Virus record (IMG/VR): IMGVR_UViG_3300040801_004939
Location: 1-29,855 of that record
Length of the DNA stretch: 29,855 bases
DNA from: a virus
Direction: 5' to 3' (one strand)
Part shown: positions 15,637 to 24,235 of the stretch, piece after piece
Layout of the letters: each line of letters begins with the position of its first letter
Position numbering within the stretch: the stretch's first letter is position 1
Translations under genes and position numbers: made by a program
The notes under the pieces: generated by a model
Databases searched by the model: none
What the model was told of the DNA's origin: nothing
The model's input: only the letters and a program-made list of their open reading frames with translations

Positions 15637-18504
15637 CTAAGTAGCCGTCGCAGCCGTCACAATACCACCAGCGGCTAGAACTTCTTCAGCCGAGAAGCTC
15701 GCACCAGTACGCAGAACAACAAGGTTCAGAACGATAAACTCAACAGTTTTTGTGGGCTTCAAGAAAACCGAAACCCACAATTCGTTACGGTCAATTCGCT
15801 CAGGCGTGTTATTCGTCTCGTTGACAATAACCCGAAATGCAGTCAAACCACGTCGTGATTGAATGTCTGCCAAAAACGGCTCAACCGTAGCGGAAACCTG
15901 CCGCCACAAAATCCTATCATTCGGCTCGAAGATAAAATTCCGTAGAAGCTGAGTCAAATTCTTCTTAATGAAGATCAACAACATGCGGACGCTGACCCGA
16001 TCCAAAGCTGTCTGGGTTCGTTGCAAAGTCCGCTGACCCCAAATCGTAATCCCATCTTGTGGGAATTTCACGATTGGGTTCACAGCATTCCCAGAGCCAT
16101 ACAGCAGATCACGTTCACCTTGGGTCGGTGAGTACTCGACATCCAAAGCTGTCAACAAACGGCCACGACGAAGACCGGCTGGAGCAAACCATTGTTCCGC
16201 TTCGCGTGCCGTTCTACTGAACACTGACATAACGTGACCAGACGTCGGAATCCAGATCTCGTCTGCACTAAACTGATCAAACACCCGCAACCAGCCCCAA
16301 TATAGGGCACCATAGCTACTATTCACAGCCGCTTTAAGATCGGAGAGTAGCATTCCATTATGCCAATCTACTACCTGCTGCGGACGAAGCCCAAATGGCG
16401 GATCTACAATGTAAAGAACATCCCCACGGCTCTCACACATCTGCAAAGCAGTTCCAATCACCGCACCAGTAGAGAAACCAGGAGTCGCCAGCAAATTAAT
16501 ATCAATCGACTCAGGGTTTTGGAAAGCATAAATCCCAGAGGAAATGGCTGGATTTCCAATAACCGCCGCATCCAACTCACTTGAGTAAACAGGGTCAGTT
16601 GGAATTCCATTTGCCATTCCTTGGAACTCTTTTCCATTCAACGCGGATGGTTGGCGAACCACAAAAGTAGAAAGATTTACATTATTATCCAAGAATGCCG
16701 GACGCTCTTCCCAATTCACAAATGAATTACCATTGGCACCACCGAGCGATGTTCCCGGATTAACAAGGTTCGCAATGTACCTTGCTTCTCGCTTATCAAA
16801 GCTGATATCCTGAATAGCATCAACTGGCTGACCGTTATTGTCTAAAATGGTAAGAGTATAACGACCAGCAGCATCACCGATACCAGCAGTAAAGATTTCG
16901 AGATTGATGCTATATCCAGTCAGCCATGTTCCAGCCGAAGGAGCAACCAACCATCCAACAACGCTCTGGAAGTAAGCTGTATCAGCCGCACACGTGGCAC
17001 TGAGAGGATCAGTCTCACAAGAAAGAGGTGTTGCAGCAGTCGTCTCACCAGAACTAGGCAAAACAAGCCGGTTATCAGAAAAACCACGGTATGATCGTTT
17101 GTACGGATACGGGATATTCACTTCTTCCGCAAATCGGAGAGTCCGAAGATTGGAGAAATTGGCGAGCATCTGCAGCGTATCTAGCTGGTGAGCAGCAGAT
17201 ACTTCGATCACAACATGTGTTTGTCCACCCGGCACCGTCAATTCGAAAGAATCCCATAGGACCGTTCCGGCCACAATACCAGCAGCATCAATAACAGCCG
17301 CAATCGACGCCGTAGTTTGGTCCAAACCAACCGGAATATTGAATTCGACTTCAGTCGTTTCGCTTTCACCGATCAGATTCATCTTGACGCGGTTGTTTTG
17401 CGTCGTGATGTTATAAGGACCTGGATCAAGACCAAGCAGGAATGATCGTGGGATATCCCAGGCATATTGCTCGGTGCCACATTCTAGAGCGAATGCGGCA
17501 GTGGACATAATTTGAATCCGCTCTCCTGCAATGGTGCTGCGAATCTGTGGGATGGTAGTTACACCATCTTCGAGTGTGAATTCGATAAATAGGTAATCTT
17601 CACCAGCAAAAAGTGCATTGGCGGCTGCAATGAAATCAGCGGCTGTGCTGTAGGTCCCCGCTGGCATTGTGTATGTTGAGGGTGCAGCGTCGCCATCAAC
17701 TGCAATCGAGAAATCCCGATTATCTGGTTCAGCACCCCAGGTGAACGTATCATTTTCGTCCAGGTTGCCACTTGTGACGGTCACTGTGATTGTCAAACCG
17801 TCACCAATGCTGATGGGATCTGATACGCCATCATCATCACCGTCGGCCAAGATACCTTCTGCAACAATCGAACCATCGCTATTTCGAACGATTTGGTATC
17901 CGGCACCAGCAACTGGTGCACCATCGGAAACATCCGGTGCTGAAGTGATGATCATCACCCAAGAATCGTCGATATAACCAGTATAGGTACCACTGATCGT
18001 ACCGGACGCTGCGGTTGGGCCATCTGTGGTGGAGAGATCGACATCATTGTAGATAACAGCATCAACTGAAGCCGCATGGAAAACTAGCGGTTCAGCATTT
18101 GTACCAATACCGTCACCAACCTCGCGAAGATTGATCCGGCCATAATCGATCCCGGAGAAGAGCGGGATTCGTCCCCAACCAGACCCACGTCCACCAGAAG
18201 TATCAATGGCAATATCTGCCAGTTCGGTCGGCTGACCTTCCTCAGACTCGACACCTACTCGCATAACATATGTTGCATTACCTTCTTCAAGGTAAGCCAA
18301 CACATTGTACATCAAATAACTTTCTGGGAATGGTTCACCGAAAGTATCGATAGCTTGTGCGGCATTTGTAATGAGGATTGGTGTATTGAGGGGACCTTTT
18401 TTAGCGGTCCCAATAAACCCTGGTCGCAACGGACCAATAGAGGTTGGGAGAACGCTTAAATCGATCTCTCGTGGGAAAACACCTGGACTAAGGTATACTG
18501 CCAT
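15637..18504 (-). CDS. Tail sheath protein (gp18-like), long form
   Basis: This encodes 955 aa against 659 in T4. The N-terminus (YLSPGVFPREIDLS...GFIGTAKKGP, then an FGEPFPES turn) and the C-terminal third (DILYIVDPPFG-like strand, INPSVKFP-like turn, TVEPFLADIQSRRGLTAFRV, KPTKTVEFIVLNLVVLRTG) are typical of contractile sheaths. The sheath surrounds the tube and contracts on host binding. Residues ~115-480 form extra Asp/Thr/Gly-rich beta domains that would project from the sheath. The Asp-rich loop near residue 220 (ADGDDDGVSDP) resembles a calcium-binding turn. The ATG has GGAG 9 nt upstream and a promoter-like element 45 nt upstream. Confidence 0.92.
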   Translation of the reverse strand: MAVYLSPGVFPREIDLSVLPTSIGPLRPGFIGTAKKGPLNTPILITNAAQAIDTFGEPFPESYLMYNVLAYLEEGNATYVMRVGVESEEGQPTELADIAIDTSGGRGSGWGRIPLFSGIDYGRINLREVGDGIGTNAEPLVFHAASVDAVIYNDVDLSTTDGPTAASGTISGTYTGYIDDSWVMIITSAPDVSDGAPVAGAGYQIVRNSDGSIVAEGILADGDDDGVSDPISIGDGLTITVTVTSGNLDENDTFTWGAEPDNRDFSIAVDGDAAPSTYTMPAGTYSTAADFIAAANALFAGEDYLFIEFTLEDGVTTIPQIRSTIAGERIQIMSTAAFALECGTEQYAWDIPRSFLLGLDPGPYNITTQNNRVKMNLIGESETTEVEFNIPVGLDQTTASIAAVIDAAGIVAGTVLWDSFELTVPGGQTHVVIEVSAAHQLDTLQMLANFSNLRTLRFAEEVNIPYPYKRSYRGFSDNRLVLPSSGETTAATPLSCETDPLSATCAADTAYFQSVVGWLVAPSAGTWLTGYSINLEIFTAGIGDAAGRYTLTILDNNGQPVDAIQDISFDKREARYIANLVNPGTSLGGANGNSFVNWEERPAFLDNNVNLSTFVVRQPSALNGKEFQGMANGIPTDPVYSSELDAAVIGNPAISSGIYAFQNPESIDINLLATPGFSTGAVIGTALQMCESRGDVLYIVDPPFGLRPQQVVDWHNGMLLSDLKAAVNSSYGALYWGWLRVFDQFSADEIWIPTSGHVMSVFSRTAREAEQWFAPAGLRRGRLLTALDVEYSPTQGERDLLYGSGNAVNPIVKFPQDGITIWGQRTLQRTQTALDRVSVRMLLIFIKKNLTQLLRNFIFEPNDRILWRQVSATVEPFLADIQSRRGLTAFRVIVNETNNTPERIDRNELWVSVFLKPTKTVEFIVLNLVVLRTGASFSAEEVLAAGGIVTAATAT

Positions 18505-18549
18505 CGTTTATCACTCCATCGCCGTCAATATTGGCTTGGCTCGTCTGAA

Positions 18550-18561
18550 TTATTTTTGACG
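18550..18561 (-). promoter_or_regulatory. Putative late promoter before the sheath gene
   Basis: The minus-strand 12-mer CGTCAAAAATAA lies in the 63-nt gap before the sheath, 45 nt from the ATG. The identical 12-mer lies 49 nt before the 132-aa gene at 25315. It has an A/T-rich core as expected of a phage late promoter but is not the T4 TATAAATA sequence. Confidence 0.5.
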
Positions 18562-18567
18562 GGGGTG

Positions 18568-18828
18568 TTATGAATTCACCAATGCTTCTTGTAACTCTTC
18601 CACCGCCTCACTGTCATGCAGAACCTTTATGAAACCTTTCTTCTTCAGATTTTCAATCTGATTCCAAAGCAAATGAGACTTTGGTAGAAGAACGTCCTCA
18701 TTCGGAAATATCCGCACCTGTGATTCGTTCGTGAAAAAGTCGCTACCAGGTGGCCGCATCTGCAATTGGATCAGTTGCTTACTGCTGTTGTAGATTCTGA
18801 CCACATGACTTTTCTTGGCTTTACTCAT
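18568..18828 (-). CDS. Unknown small protein, 86 aa
   Basis: I do not recognise this protein. It is basic at the N-terminus (SKAKKSHVVRIYN), with a beta-like first half (KQLIQLQMRPPGSDFF, VRIFPNEDVLLPKSHL) and a helical end (IENLKKKGFIKVL). The first half reads like a small beta-sandwich as found in virion accessory proteins. The ATG at 18828 overlaps the gp15-like stop by 1 nt (TGATG) with GGAG 7 nt upstream. Placement between the sheath terminator and the sheath suggests a tail-completion or sheath-assembly role, by position only. Confidence 0.7.
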   Translation of the reverse strand: MSKAKKSHVVRIYNSSKQLIQLQMRPPGSDFFTNESQVRIFPNEDVLLPKSHLLWNQIENLKKKGFIKVLHDSEAVEELQEALVNS

Positions 18829-19727
18829 CAAGTACTCCGAATAGATTGTTCAGCTAATTCAGGATCAGTAATTGGCTCGTACCATTGGTTTCCACCTACG
18901 GCCCCTGTCGCTTGCGATTTTGAAGTTACCAGGATCTGACCGAGCCTTTCTTGGAGATTAACAACTCTACCAAGAACAGTTTTGACGATCTTCTCAGGTA
19001 ACGGCAGCCAAGCTTCCGCAGTAGTCGTTACCTCATACCGTACGTTTGCGTGTTGGTCAAATCCCGTTTCCTTATCGCTCGCGTCGGTAGAGCCACCAAA
19101 CCGAAGCTGCACATTACCCTCGATCTTACCATCAAACATCCTAAATTCAGCCAAAGGATTGAAACGAGGTAAAATCTGAAACAAGATGTATTCCGCGTCA
19201 CGCTTCCTCTCGGCCCAAACAATCAACTTATAATCGACGAGCCACGGAGTAGGTCGATAAACTTTAGCCACCTGATCACCCCGCTTTGATAAATATCTAG
19301 CAGTCATCGCATGATAAGGTGGACTAAATTTTTCTGGATTAAATTCAGCACTTTCACGACTAATAGCCGCCAAAGGAAGACGAGCCCTACCCTCCTTCAA
19401 GTCATCGCTCCAAATAAGCAAACTCTTATCACCACCAGCAATCTTAACCCGCATAAAGCGATACGAATCTTTGGTCGGGACACGAATTCCAGACCAATAT
19501 TGCTTCATCGCGTCATCCAAAGAACGAAAACCGGGCTGCAGAAACTCTTCAAGGTGATATGGGTAAGCAAGAAAATCACTACCATCAAAAGGATTACGCC
19601 CACCCTCGGAATGACTCAATTGCCTGATAGATGGAATCTCCTTCAATCCATCAGGGATCTGCTTCGGAGCCACCTCAGTAGCCCGTTGTGAAACAGAAAA
19701 ATCAGAACTCCAATTATATTGAGGCAT
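18828..19727 (-). CDS. Tail sheath stabiliser/terminator, gp15-like
   Basis: This encodes 299 aa from the ATG at 19727 (MPQYNWSS); an upstream in-frame GTG would deepen the overlap with the preceding gene, so I prefer the ATG. The diagnostic stretch is residues ~165-215: RPTPWLVDYKLIVWAERKRD then YILFQILPRFNPLAEFRMFD, matching T4 gp15 (SPIKMIYELSIFTRYEDD, QIVEQILPYFQPHFN). An LPLAAIS segment with conserved spacing precedes it, and EVTTTAEAWLPLP follows. Gp15 forms the hexamer that ends the tail and docks to the neck. Gene order (gp14-like, small genes, gp15-like, sheath) agrees. Confidence 0.8.
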   Translation of the reverse strand: MPQYNWSSDFSVSQRATEVAPKQIPDGLKEIPSIRQLSHSEGGRNPFDGSDFLAYPYHLEEFLQPGFRSLDDAMKQYWSGIRVPTKDSYRFMRVKIAGGDKSLLIWSDDLKEGRARLPLAAISRESAEFNPEKFSPPYHAMTARYLSKRGDQVAKVYRPTPWLVDYKLIVWAERKRDAEYILFQILPRFNPLAEFRMFDGKIEGNVQLRFGGSTDASDKETGFDQHANVRYEVTTTAEAWLPLPEKIVKTVLGRVVNLQERLGQILVTSKSQATGAVGGNQWYEPITDPELAEQSIRST

Positions 19728-19986
19728 TGCCGCTACCCAAAAAACCACGGTGATGTTGTGGCAAACTTTTAATCTTTTCCCAAAGTGGACGATCCTTGAA
19801 AGAAAGCACGACTTTATAATTAGTCATGAATTCTTTAAAATCCTCGGGAGAAAATCCCATACGCTTCAAATCAAAAACGAATGGGACTCTTTTCCCATCG
19901 ATGACTGTCGCAGTATCCCCGAAAAAGACATAATAACCATCAGGGATTTCCTCGCTCGGACCTTCACATATCGTTTTTAGCTTCAT
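19714..19986 (-). CDS. Unknown small protein, 90 aa
   Basis: I do not recognise this protein. I chose the ATG at 19986 (MKLKTICEG), 5 nt after the preceding stop; the longer frame upstream of it is Cys/His/Trp-rich shadow sequence. The product has an N-terminal beta stretch (GYYVFFGDTATVIDGKRVPF) and a helical C-terminal half (SPEDFKEFMTNYKVVLSF). It overlaps the gp15-like gene by 14 nt, which argues for co-translation in the neck/tail-completion operon. Confidence 0.65.
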   Translation of the reverse strand: MKLKTICEGPSEEIPDGYYVFFGDTATVIDGKRVPFVFDLKRMGFSPEDFKEFMTNYKVVLSFKDRPLWEKIKSLPQHHRGFLGSGNASI

Positions 19987-19990
19987 CTTG

Positions 19991-20290
19991 TTATTCCAAC
20001 AATGACAATAGATTAGATGGATTCTTAAGTGAATCCAATAATTGGCGAACCTTCTCACCAGTATCCTCAACTTTTGTCTCATCTTCCAGCACAACCTGAC
20101 CCATTAAAGTCAAGGAAATATTACCCTTGCTGGATTTCTTCCCGAGTGGCACAATATTTAATTCGGGAACAATCTCACTCACACGTTCCTGTAGGCCGGT
20201 GGTTAGTTGATTAAGTAATGTATGATTGGAAATCTCGAATTGACCCCCAATCGCTTTTGTTTGGCTAGAGACTTTCACGGTACTGACCAT
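19991..20290 (-). CDS. Unknown small protein, 99 aa
   Basis: I do not recognise this protein. It begins MVSTVKVSSQTKAIGGQF and contains a helix (LLNQLTTGLQERVSEIVPEL), a Ser/Gly strand (KGNISLTLMGQVVLED) and an amphipathic helix (VRQLLDSLKNPSNLLSLL). The ATG at 20290 has AAGGA a few nt upstream and lies 26 nt inside the gp14-like gene. A scaffold or adaptor role between neck and tail terminator is possible from position only. Confidence 0.68.
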   Translation of the reverse strand: MVSTVKVSSQTKAIGGQFEISNHTLLNQLTTGLQERVSEIVPELNIVPLGKKSSKGNISLTLMGQVVLEDETKVEDTGEKVRQLLDSLKNPSNLLSLLE

Positions 20291-20900
20291 TAGTCCTTAG
20301 TGGTTCATCACCAATTGGCATGTCTTCTTCAGGTCGAACAGTAATATCAGCGGTGAGGGTTTCAAGTTGGCAAGTCAAGTATAACCAAGTATACCGAAAA
20401 TTCCCACTTGGTGTTGCATTCAAGATACGATAATTTTTGGGATTGATGGCCATCGTAGCGGCATTATAAGGAATCTGGACAACATCACCAGTCCTTAACA
20501 TCCGGTCCCCAGCGATCTGGTGAATCTCAAAATGGTCAAAAATAATTTCTATTTTATTGACAATTTCTGCACCCCATTGCTTTAGTTCAGCTTCCAATGG
20601 TTGCGGCTTGAAATAACCTTTCAGCTTTATCGGAGCCCAGTATGTCGGATCTGGATCTTCGTCCCAAACCGCATCAAAGTCGCTGTTTTCCGTTCGCATG
20701 TACACAGTTACTTCGGCACCGGAAACATTAATCATTTCCCTCGCTTTAGAACGAGCAAGTTTGATATCTGCCGATCCCGGATCATATAAAGCAATAGGAG
20801 TATGCCTCTGCTCCGCATCTGACCTATAGCTAGCCAGAATAGTATCGAACTGGTCAGGACTTATTTGTCCTGTATCAACCGCAAAAGTGTGAATTGCCAT
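20265..20900 (-). CDS. Neck protein, gp14-like
   Basis: This encodes 211 aa. The middle and end (WGAEIVNKIEIIFDHFEIHQ, GDRMLRTGDVVQIPYNA, then a YRILNATPSGNFRYTWLYLT strand) follow T4 gp14 ([46 protein letters not shown]). In T4, gp14 forms the lower neck hexamer that receives the tail. The upstream helix (ASYRSDAEQRHTPIAL...AREMINVSGAEVTVYMR) also fits the family. The ATG at 20900 has no strong Shine-Dalgarno. It is separated from the gp13-like gene by two structural genes and a plus-strand ORFan. Confidence 0.7.
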   Translation of the reverse strand: MAIHTFAVDTGQISPDQFDTILASYRSDAEQRHTPIALYDPGSADIKLARSKAREMINVSGAEVTVYMRTENSDFDAVWDEDPDPTYWAPIKLKGYFKPQPLEAELKQWGAEIVNKIEIIFDHFEIHQIAGDRMLRTGDVVQIPYNAATMAINPKNYRILNATPSGNFRYTWLYLTCQLETLTADITVRPEEDMPIGDEPLRTNGQYRESL

Positions 20901-20924
20901 ATCATATCTTTGTATTTGATAGGT

Positions 20925-21542
20925 ATGCTAAAAGAAAAGAACCAAATCGATTTATTATGGCAATTCACCCATCCCATTGACTCATGGATAATTGAGCATA
21001 TTTCGTTCTCCAAGAATGCATGGGGACAACGAATTCAAATCGGGTCTTGCATAGTCCATATCCACGAAAATGCTGAAGATTACGATGCTATCAGATATGA
21101 TCGTGCGGCTGGTAAAACTGGAAATGAAGACGATAAGGATGCACTCTTCATTATCTATTTCTATGCTGAGTATGCATTATTTGCTCTCTACGACCACCGA
21201 GAAGGCAACAAGATACAATTAAATTATGAAGATCCAAGCATGTTTGCTAAGTTGGAATCGATGATTTGGAATGCCCGCACGGTCGATTATATCTATGCCG
21301 ACTTAAACGCCATGGAAGAGAACTTGCGTTTGATTAGAGACACAATGTGGTATAAACCAGAAAAAATGGTGAATAAAAGTATCCACCACTTGGGAAGTAT
21401 CTTTGAGCTAGTGTCGCAATTAGACGCTCATGTCCGAAGGACCACTCGTCTCTTCGTCAGAGACGAAAACATAGCCCATAGCTATAATACTCGCGAATCC
21501 CGGCAACAAGAATTAATTGAACCCTACGAAGCACCATTCTAA
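20925..21542 (+). CDS. Plus-strand ORFan, 205 aa
   Basis: I do not recognise this protein. I chose the ATG at 20925 (MLKEKNQIDLLWQF), which has GATAGGT immediately upstream; the 20 residues before it overlap the divergent gp14-like gene. The product is helix-rich and charged, with a beta start (IIEHISFSKNAWGQRIQIGS) and a long helical C-terminus (LGSIFELVSQLDAHVRRTTR). There are no membrane segments. It is inserted against transcription in the neck operon, 24 nt from the gp14-like start and sharing its stop region with the next gene (TAA 21540-21542 against TAG 21541-21539). This is the pattern of a moron-type accessory gene. Confidence 0.72.
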   Translation: MLKEKNQIDLLWQFTHPIDSWIIEHISFSKNAWGQRIQIGSCIVHIHENAEDYDAIRYDRAAGKTGNEDDKDALFIIYFYAEYALFALYDHREGNKIQLNYEDPSMFAKLESMIWNARTVDYIYADLNAMEENLRLIRDTMWYKPEKMVNKSIHHLGSIFELVSQLDAHVRRTTRLFVRDENIAHSYNTRESRQQELIEPYEAPF

Positions 21543-22375
21543 GTCTTCGATAATCCCCAAGGCGGTACAGGAGGCAATATTCCGACTCCCGCAGGGAAAG
21601 ACCCCTCTTCTTTATATGGGCTTTTGGGAGGGGCTGCGATATCCTCGAAATCTGGTGACGGGCAATATCCCATACCAATTATATCACAAGCATCATATTC
21701 TTCTTCAACTGGCAACTCTTCATTAGCCAATTCACGCAAAATACGATACCAATCGGTATATTGATCACATGGGCAATCGGTGTCGGTAGGTGGTAAGACA
21801 AACCACTTTTGGCGATAACCGCCTCTACAAAAATTCGATCCAAGTTTCACCCAAGAGCCAGGAATCGCCTCAAGAGCATCATTAAGATCCACAAGTGCAT
21901 TTCCACACCCAGCATCAGCGAGATAGCTAGAGAGAGTAGTAGAAGAAAGAGCAGAGGTTGGTTCGCATCCAGGAACAAGGATTTTATTGTTAGCGATTAC
22001 TTCGAGTTGCAGGCTTATTGTAATTGCAACGCGTGATGGAATATATTTTGTGATTGGGATAATCTCAAAGATTATTGAATATTCACTATTATCGAGCAAC
22101 ACGATCCCACTGACAGTCAAATCGAACCTTTCGGGAGACGTAATCATTTCACCTTCAGCAAGCTTCAATAACCCATCAATAAAACCGACACTCTCCGATT
22201 CGATCTCTATCACGAAGTTCAAACCACTCATTGTGGTTAAAATTATATTACCAAGGCCACGAATACTAATTAATCCCACATCGGCCCCAGTCGCATTAAA
22301 CTGGACCCTATTATTAGCCAAAGTCACCGATGGCTGAGGATAAGTCAGATTATTCTGAACAAGTGGAGCAAGCAT
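21539..22375 (-). CDS. Putative virion structural protein, 278 aa
   Basis: I do not recognise a family. I chose the ATG at 22375 (MLAPLVQNNL), which overlaps the previous TGA by 1 nt (TGATG) with GAGG about 10 nt upstream. The N-terminal ~135 residues are all beta (VTLANNRVQFNATGADVGLI, FEIIPITKY, VAITISLQLEV). The rest is helical and Cys-rich (PGCEPTS, DAGCGNALVDLNDAL, DCPCDQYTDWYRILREL), ending in a Pro-rich tail. Co-located with the neck genes, it may be a head-fibre, whisker or neck-decoration protein. This is a positional guess. Confidence 0.6.
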   Translation of the reverse strand: MLAPLVQNNLTYPQPSVTLANNRVQFNATGADVGLISIRGLGNIILTTMSGLNFVIEIESESVGFIDGLLKLAEGEMITSPERFDLTVSGIVLLDNSEYSIIFEIIPITKYIPSRVAITISLQLEVIANNKILVPGCEPTSALSSTTLSSYLADAGCGNALVDLNDALEAIPGSWVKLGSNFCRGGYRQKWFVLPPTDTDCPCDQYTDWYRILRELANEELPVEEEYDACDIIGMGYCPSPDFEDIAAPPKSPYKEEGSFPAGVGILPPVPPWGLSKT

Positions 22376-23262
22376 CAACCACAAACCTCGTAGCCCGTAA
22401 AGACTCCGGTCACTACAACATTACCAGTTGTCGTGATTCTTACTCTATTTCCTGCTGCGCTGGATACGAATGGCGGGCTAAAAGAAGCATTCGAAAATTG
22501 CGAATTATCATTCGACTTGACCTCCGCAGCAAATATCCAATTATCTGACGAGTCAACCTCGTCATAAATTCTAATCGACCCACTCTCAGATATGGCCAGT
22601 GCATAACTCGTAATATTGAACCTGCGGGGATGAATAACAGAAGTTGGTGTATAAAGAACTTGACTAGTCACAGCTCCAGTAATATTAACACCGAAACGGA
22701 CAATACGCACACCTATATTGTGTGGAGGATTGCCATGTTCAATTCCTTCAATTGTAGAAGGTGGATCAACTATTCTACCAGCGACAGAACCAGGAGCAGA
22801 TCCAGCAATCGATACTCGCCAGCGTATGCTGCGAAAACCGGCAATTGATCCAGTGAAATCTTCGTTAAAATGAGCGTGACTCCTAAAACCATCTGCTCCG
22901 ATCTGCCTATATGTGGTTGACACCCAATTGATATTGTCATACGACCCTTCAAATTCAACTGTCCCACCGGTCGGCACGACAAGATGAAATCCGAGTGCCG
23001 AAGAAGCACGCGGATTCTCTAGTGTATAGGCATCGTTGACATTTTGACCTATCACACCTTCGAAGTCAGTGTGCTTTATATCCTCAACTGGAAATCGACC
23101 ACTATTACTATACCCTTCAACTGGCCGATTAATATTGAGTAGTGTGTCAAAGAATATTGGGTGAGTTTTCTGAACCTTCAGAACTCCATCCGTAGTGGTG
23201 GCCATCTTATCGCCATCAACACCACGATTTAATTGTGTAAAGTCACTTTGGTTAAGTGTCAT
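22375..23262 (-). CDS. Putative virion adhesin/decoration protein, 295 aa
   Basis: The start is the ATG at 23262 (MTLNQSDF) with AGGAG 5 nt upstream, 8 nt after the gp13-like stop. The middle contains LGFHLVVPTGGTVEFEGSYD then NINWVSTTYRQIG and FRSIRWRVSIAG, a beta-sandwich pattern seen in many phage virion proteins and some carbohydrate-binding modules. The C-terminal part repeats beta strands with polar loops (FNITSYALAISESGSIRIYD, VRITTTGNVVVTGVFTGYEV). It is probably a neck- or head-associated decoration or fibre that contacts the cell surface. The role is inferred from fold-like sequence only. Confidence 0.6.
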   Translation of the reverse strand: MTLNQSDFTQLNRGVDGDKMATTTDGVLKVQKTHPIFFDTLLNINRPVEGYSNSGRFPVEDIKHTDFEGVIGQNVNDAYTLENPRASSALGFHLVVPTGGTVEFEGSYDNINWVSTTYRQIGADGFRSHAHFNEDFTGSIAGFRSIRWRVSIAGSAPGSVAGRIVDPPSTIEGIEHGNPPHNIGVRIVRFGVNITGAVTSQVLYTPTSVIHPRRFNITSYALAISESGSIRIYDEVDSSDNWIFAAEVKSNDNSQFSNASFSPPFVSSAAGNRVRITTTGNVVVTGVFTGYEVCG

Positions 23263-23270
23263 AGGTACTC

Positions 23271-24053
23271 CTACCACATCCAAAAGCCCATCGGTTCACC
23301 CAATTTAATAGCATTTTCAATGATTTCGGATTTCATCTTCTCGCCCTCTTGAACGAGATCAGAACCGTCATAACTGATTGACCCACCGTCCGGCGTAGGC
23401 ATACCAGCAACTTTGCGACGGGAATGACCAAGAACGCATTTGGCCTCAGCAAGCATCATATCATAACAAATCTTGCGGGCTTGTGGACTTCGGAAATGTG
23501 TAACAACAGGAATATAAAGTACAACTACCGGGAAAGCCCCCTTCGGTGTTGGGTATAATCTAATCAGTTGGTCTTTAGCACTCAATGAATCACCATCGAC
23601 AGTGCTATTCCCCTCATTAATCACTTCCCAATGCCCCTCAGTCCCGAGTACCTTTTGGGAGAATTTTCTATAAGCCTGCAAAAGATGATAATCCGTCAGT
23701 ATATTCTGGATTCCTGATATATTACCTATGTTGAATAAAAAGCTTTCCGCACCGAAGACGTCATCAATTCTTGTTGTTACAGGGTCCCAGTTAACTTCTT
23801 GAATCCAGTATGCATCTTCCGGAAGTGGATAAGTCGATTGTAATGGAGTGGTCCAGAAGAGCCCAAGTTTTTGTTCACGTGGGAAGTAAGAAGTAATGAA
23901 GTCTCCACTGACTTTCCAGATTGTTTCCCATTGATCTTCTACCATTTCGACTTCGGAGACGGGGTGTCCCAATTCCGTCATGACATATTTCTTCATCGGC
24001 TCACTACGGAGCTTGAGGATCGATGGGACGTCTGCTGGTGCCAATATCGCCAT
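23271..24053 (-). CDS. Neck protein, gp13-like
   Basis: This encodes 260 aa. The N-terminal SEPMKKYVMTELGHPVSEVE aligns in pattern with T4 gp13 ([20 protein letters not shown]), as does the following acidic helix. The C-terminal ARKICYDMMLAEAKCVLG...MPTPDGGSISYDGSDLVQE, ending in PMGFWMW, matches gp13's LAKELNGQILARHQG, LPGGVTIDGQRLIEEARLE and final PPFGI. The insert with FGAESFLFNIGN and the RLYPTPKGAFPVVVLY strand is also typical. In T4, gp13 joins the portal to gp14. The ATG overlaps the preceding TAA by 1 nt (TAATG). Confidence 0.82.
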   Translation of the reverse strand: MAILAPADVPSILKLRSEPMKKYVMTELGHPVSEVEMVEDQWETIWKVSGDFITSYFPREQKLGLFWTTPLQSTYPLPEDAYWIQEVNWDPVTTRIDDVFGAESFLFNIGNISGIQNILTDYHLLQAYRKFSQKVLGTEGHWEVINEGNSTVDGDSLSAKDQLIRLYPTPKGAFPVVVLYIPVVTHFRSPQARKICYDMMLAEAKCVLGHSRRKVAGMPTPDGGSISYDGSDLVQEGEKMKSEIIENAIKLGEPMGFWMW

Positions 24054-24235
24054 TAGTTATTCTTTTCTTTGGCCATTTTTTCTCTGGCTCTTGTCACCAG
24101 ACCGGGTTCATTAACGATTTCTAATTTCGGTCTTACTTTCTTCAGGAGATCAATCATTTGTTGGGGAGTCAATTCGCTACCTCTTTCAGCAGCGATTTGT
24201 CGAATCATTAAGAGGTCTTCTTTTGCCATTTTCAT
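24053..24235 (-). CDS. Unknown small helical protein, 60 aa
   Basis: I do not recognise this protein. It is entirely charged and helical (EDLLMIRQIAAERGSELTPQ, QMIDLLKKVRPKLEIV). The ATG at 24235 overlaps the preceding TGA in an ATGA junction; a second ATG (24229, MAKED) is also possible. The TAATG junction with the gp13-like gene suggests coupled translation. It could be a chaperone or connector accessory protein; nothing more can be said. Confidence 0.6.
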   Translation of the reverse strand: MKMAKEDLLMIRQIAAERGSELTPQQMIDLLKKVRPKLEIVNEPGLVTRAREKMAKEKNN

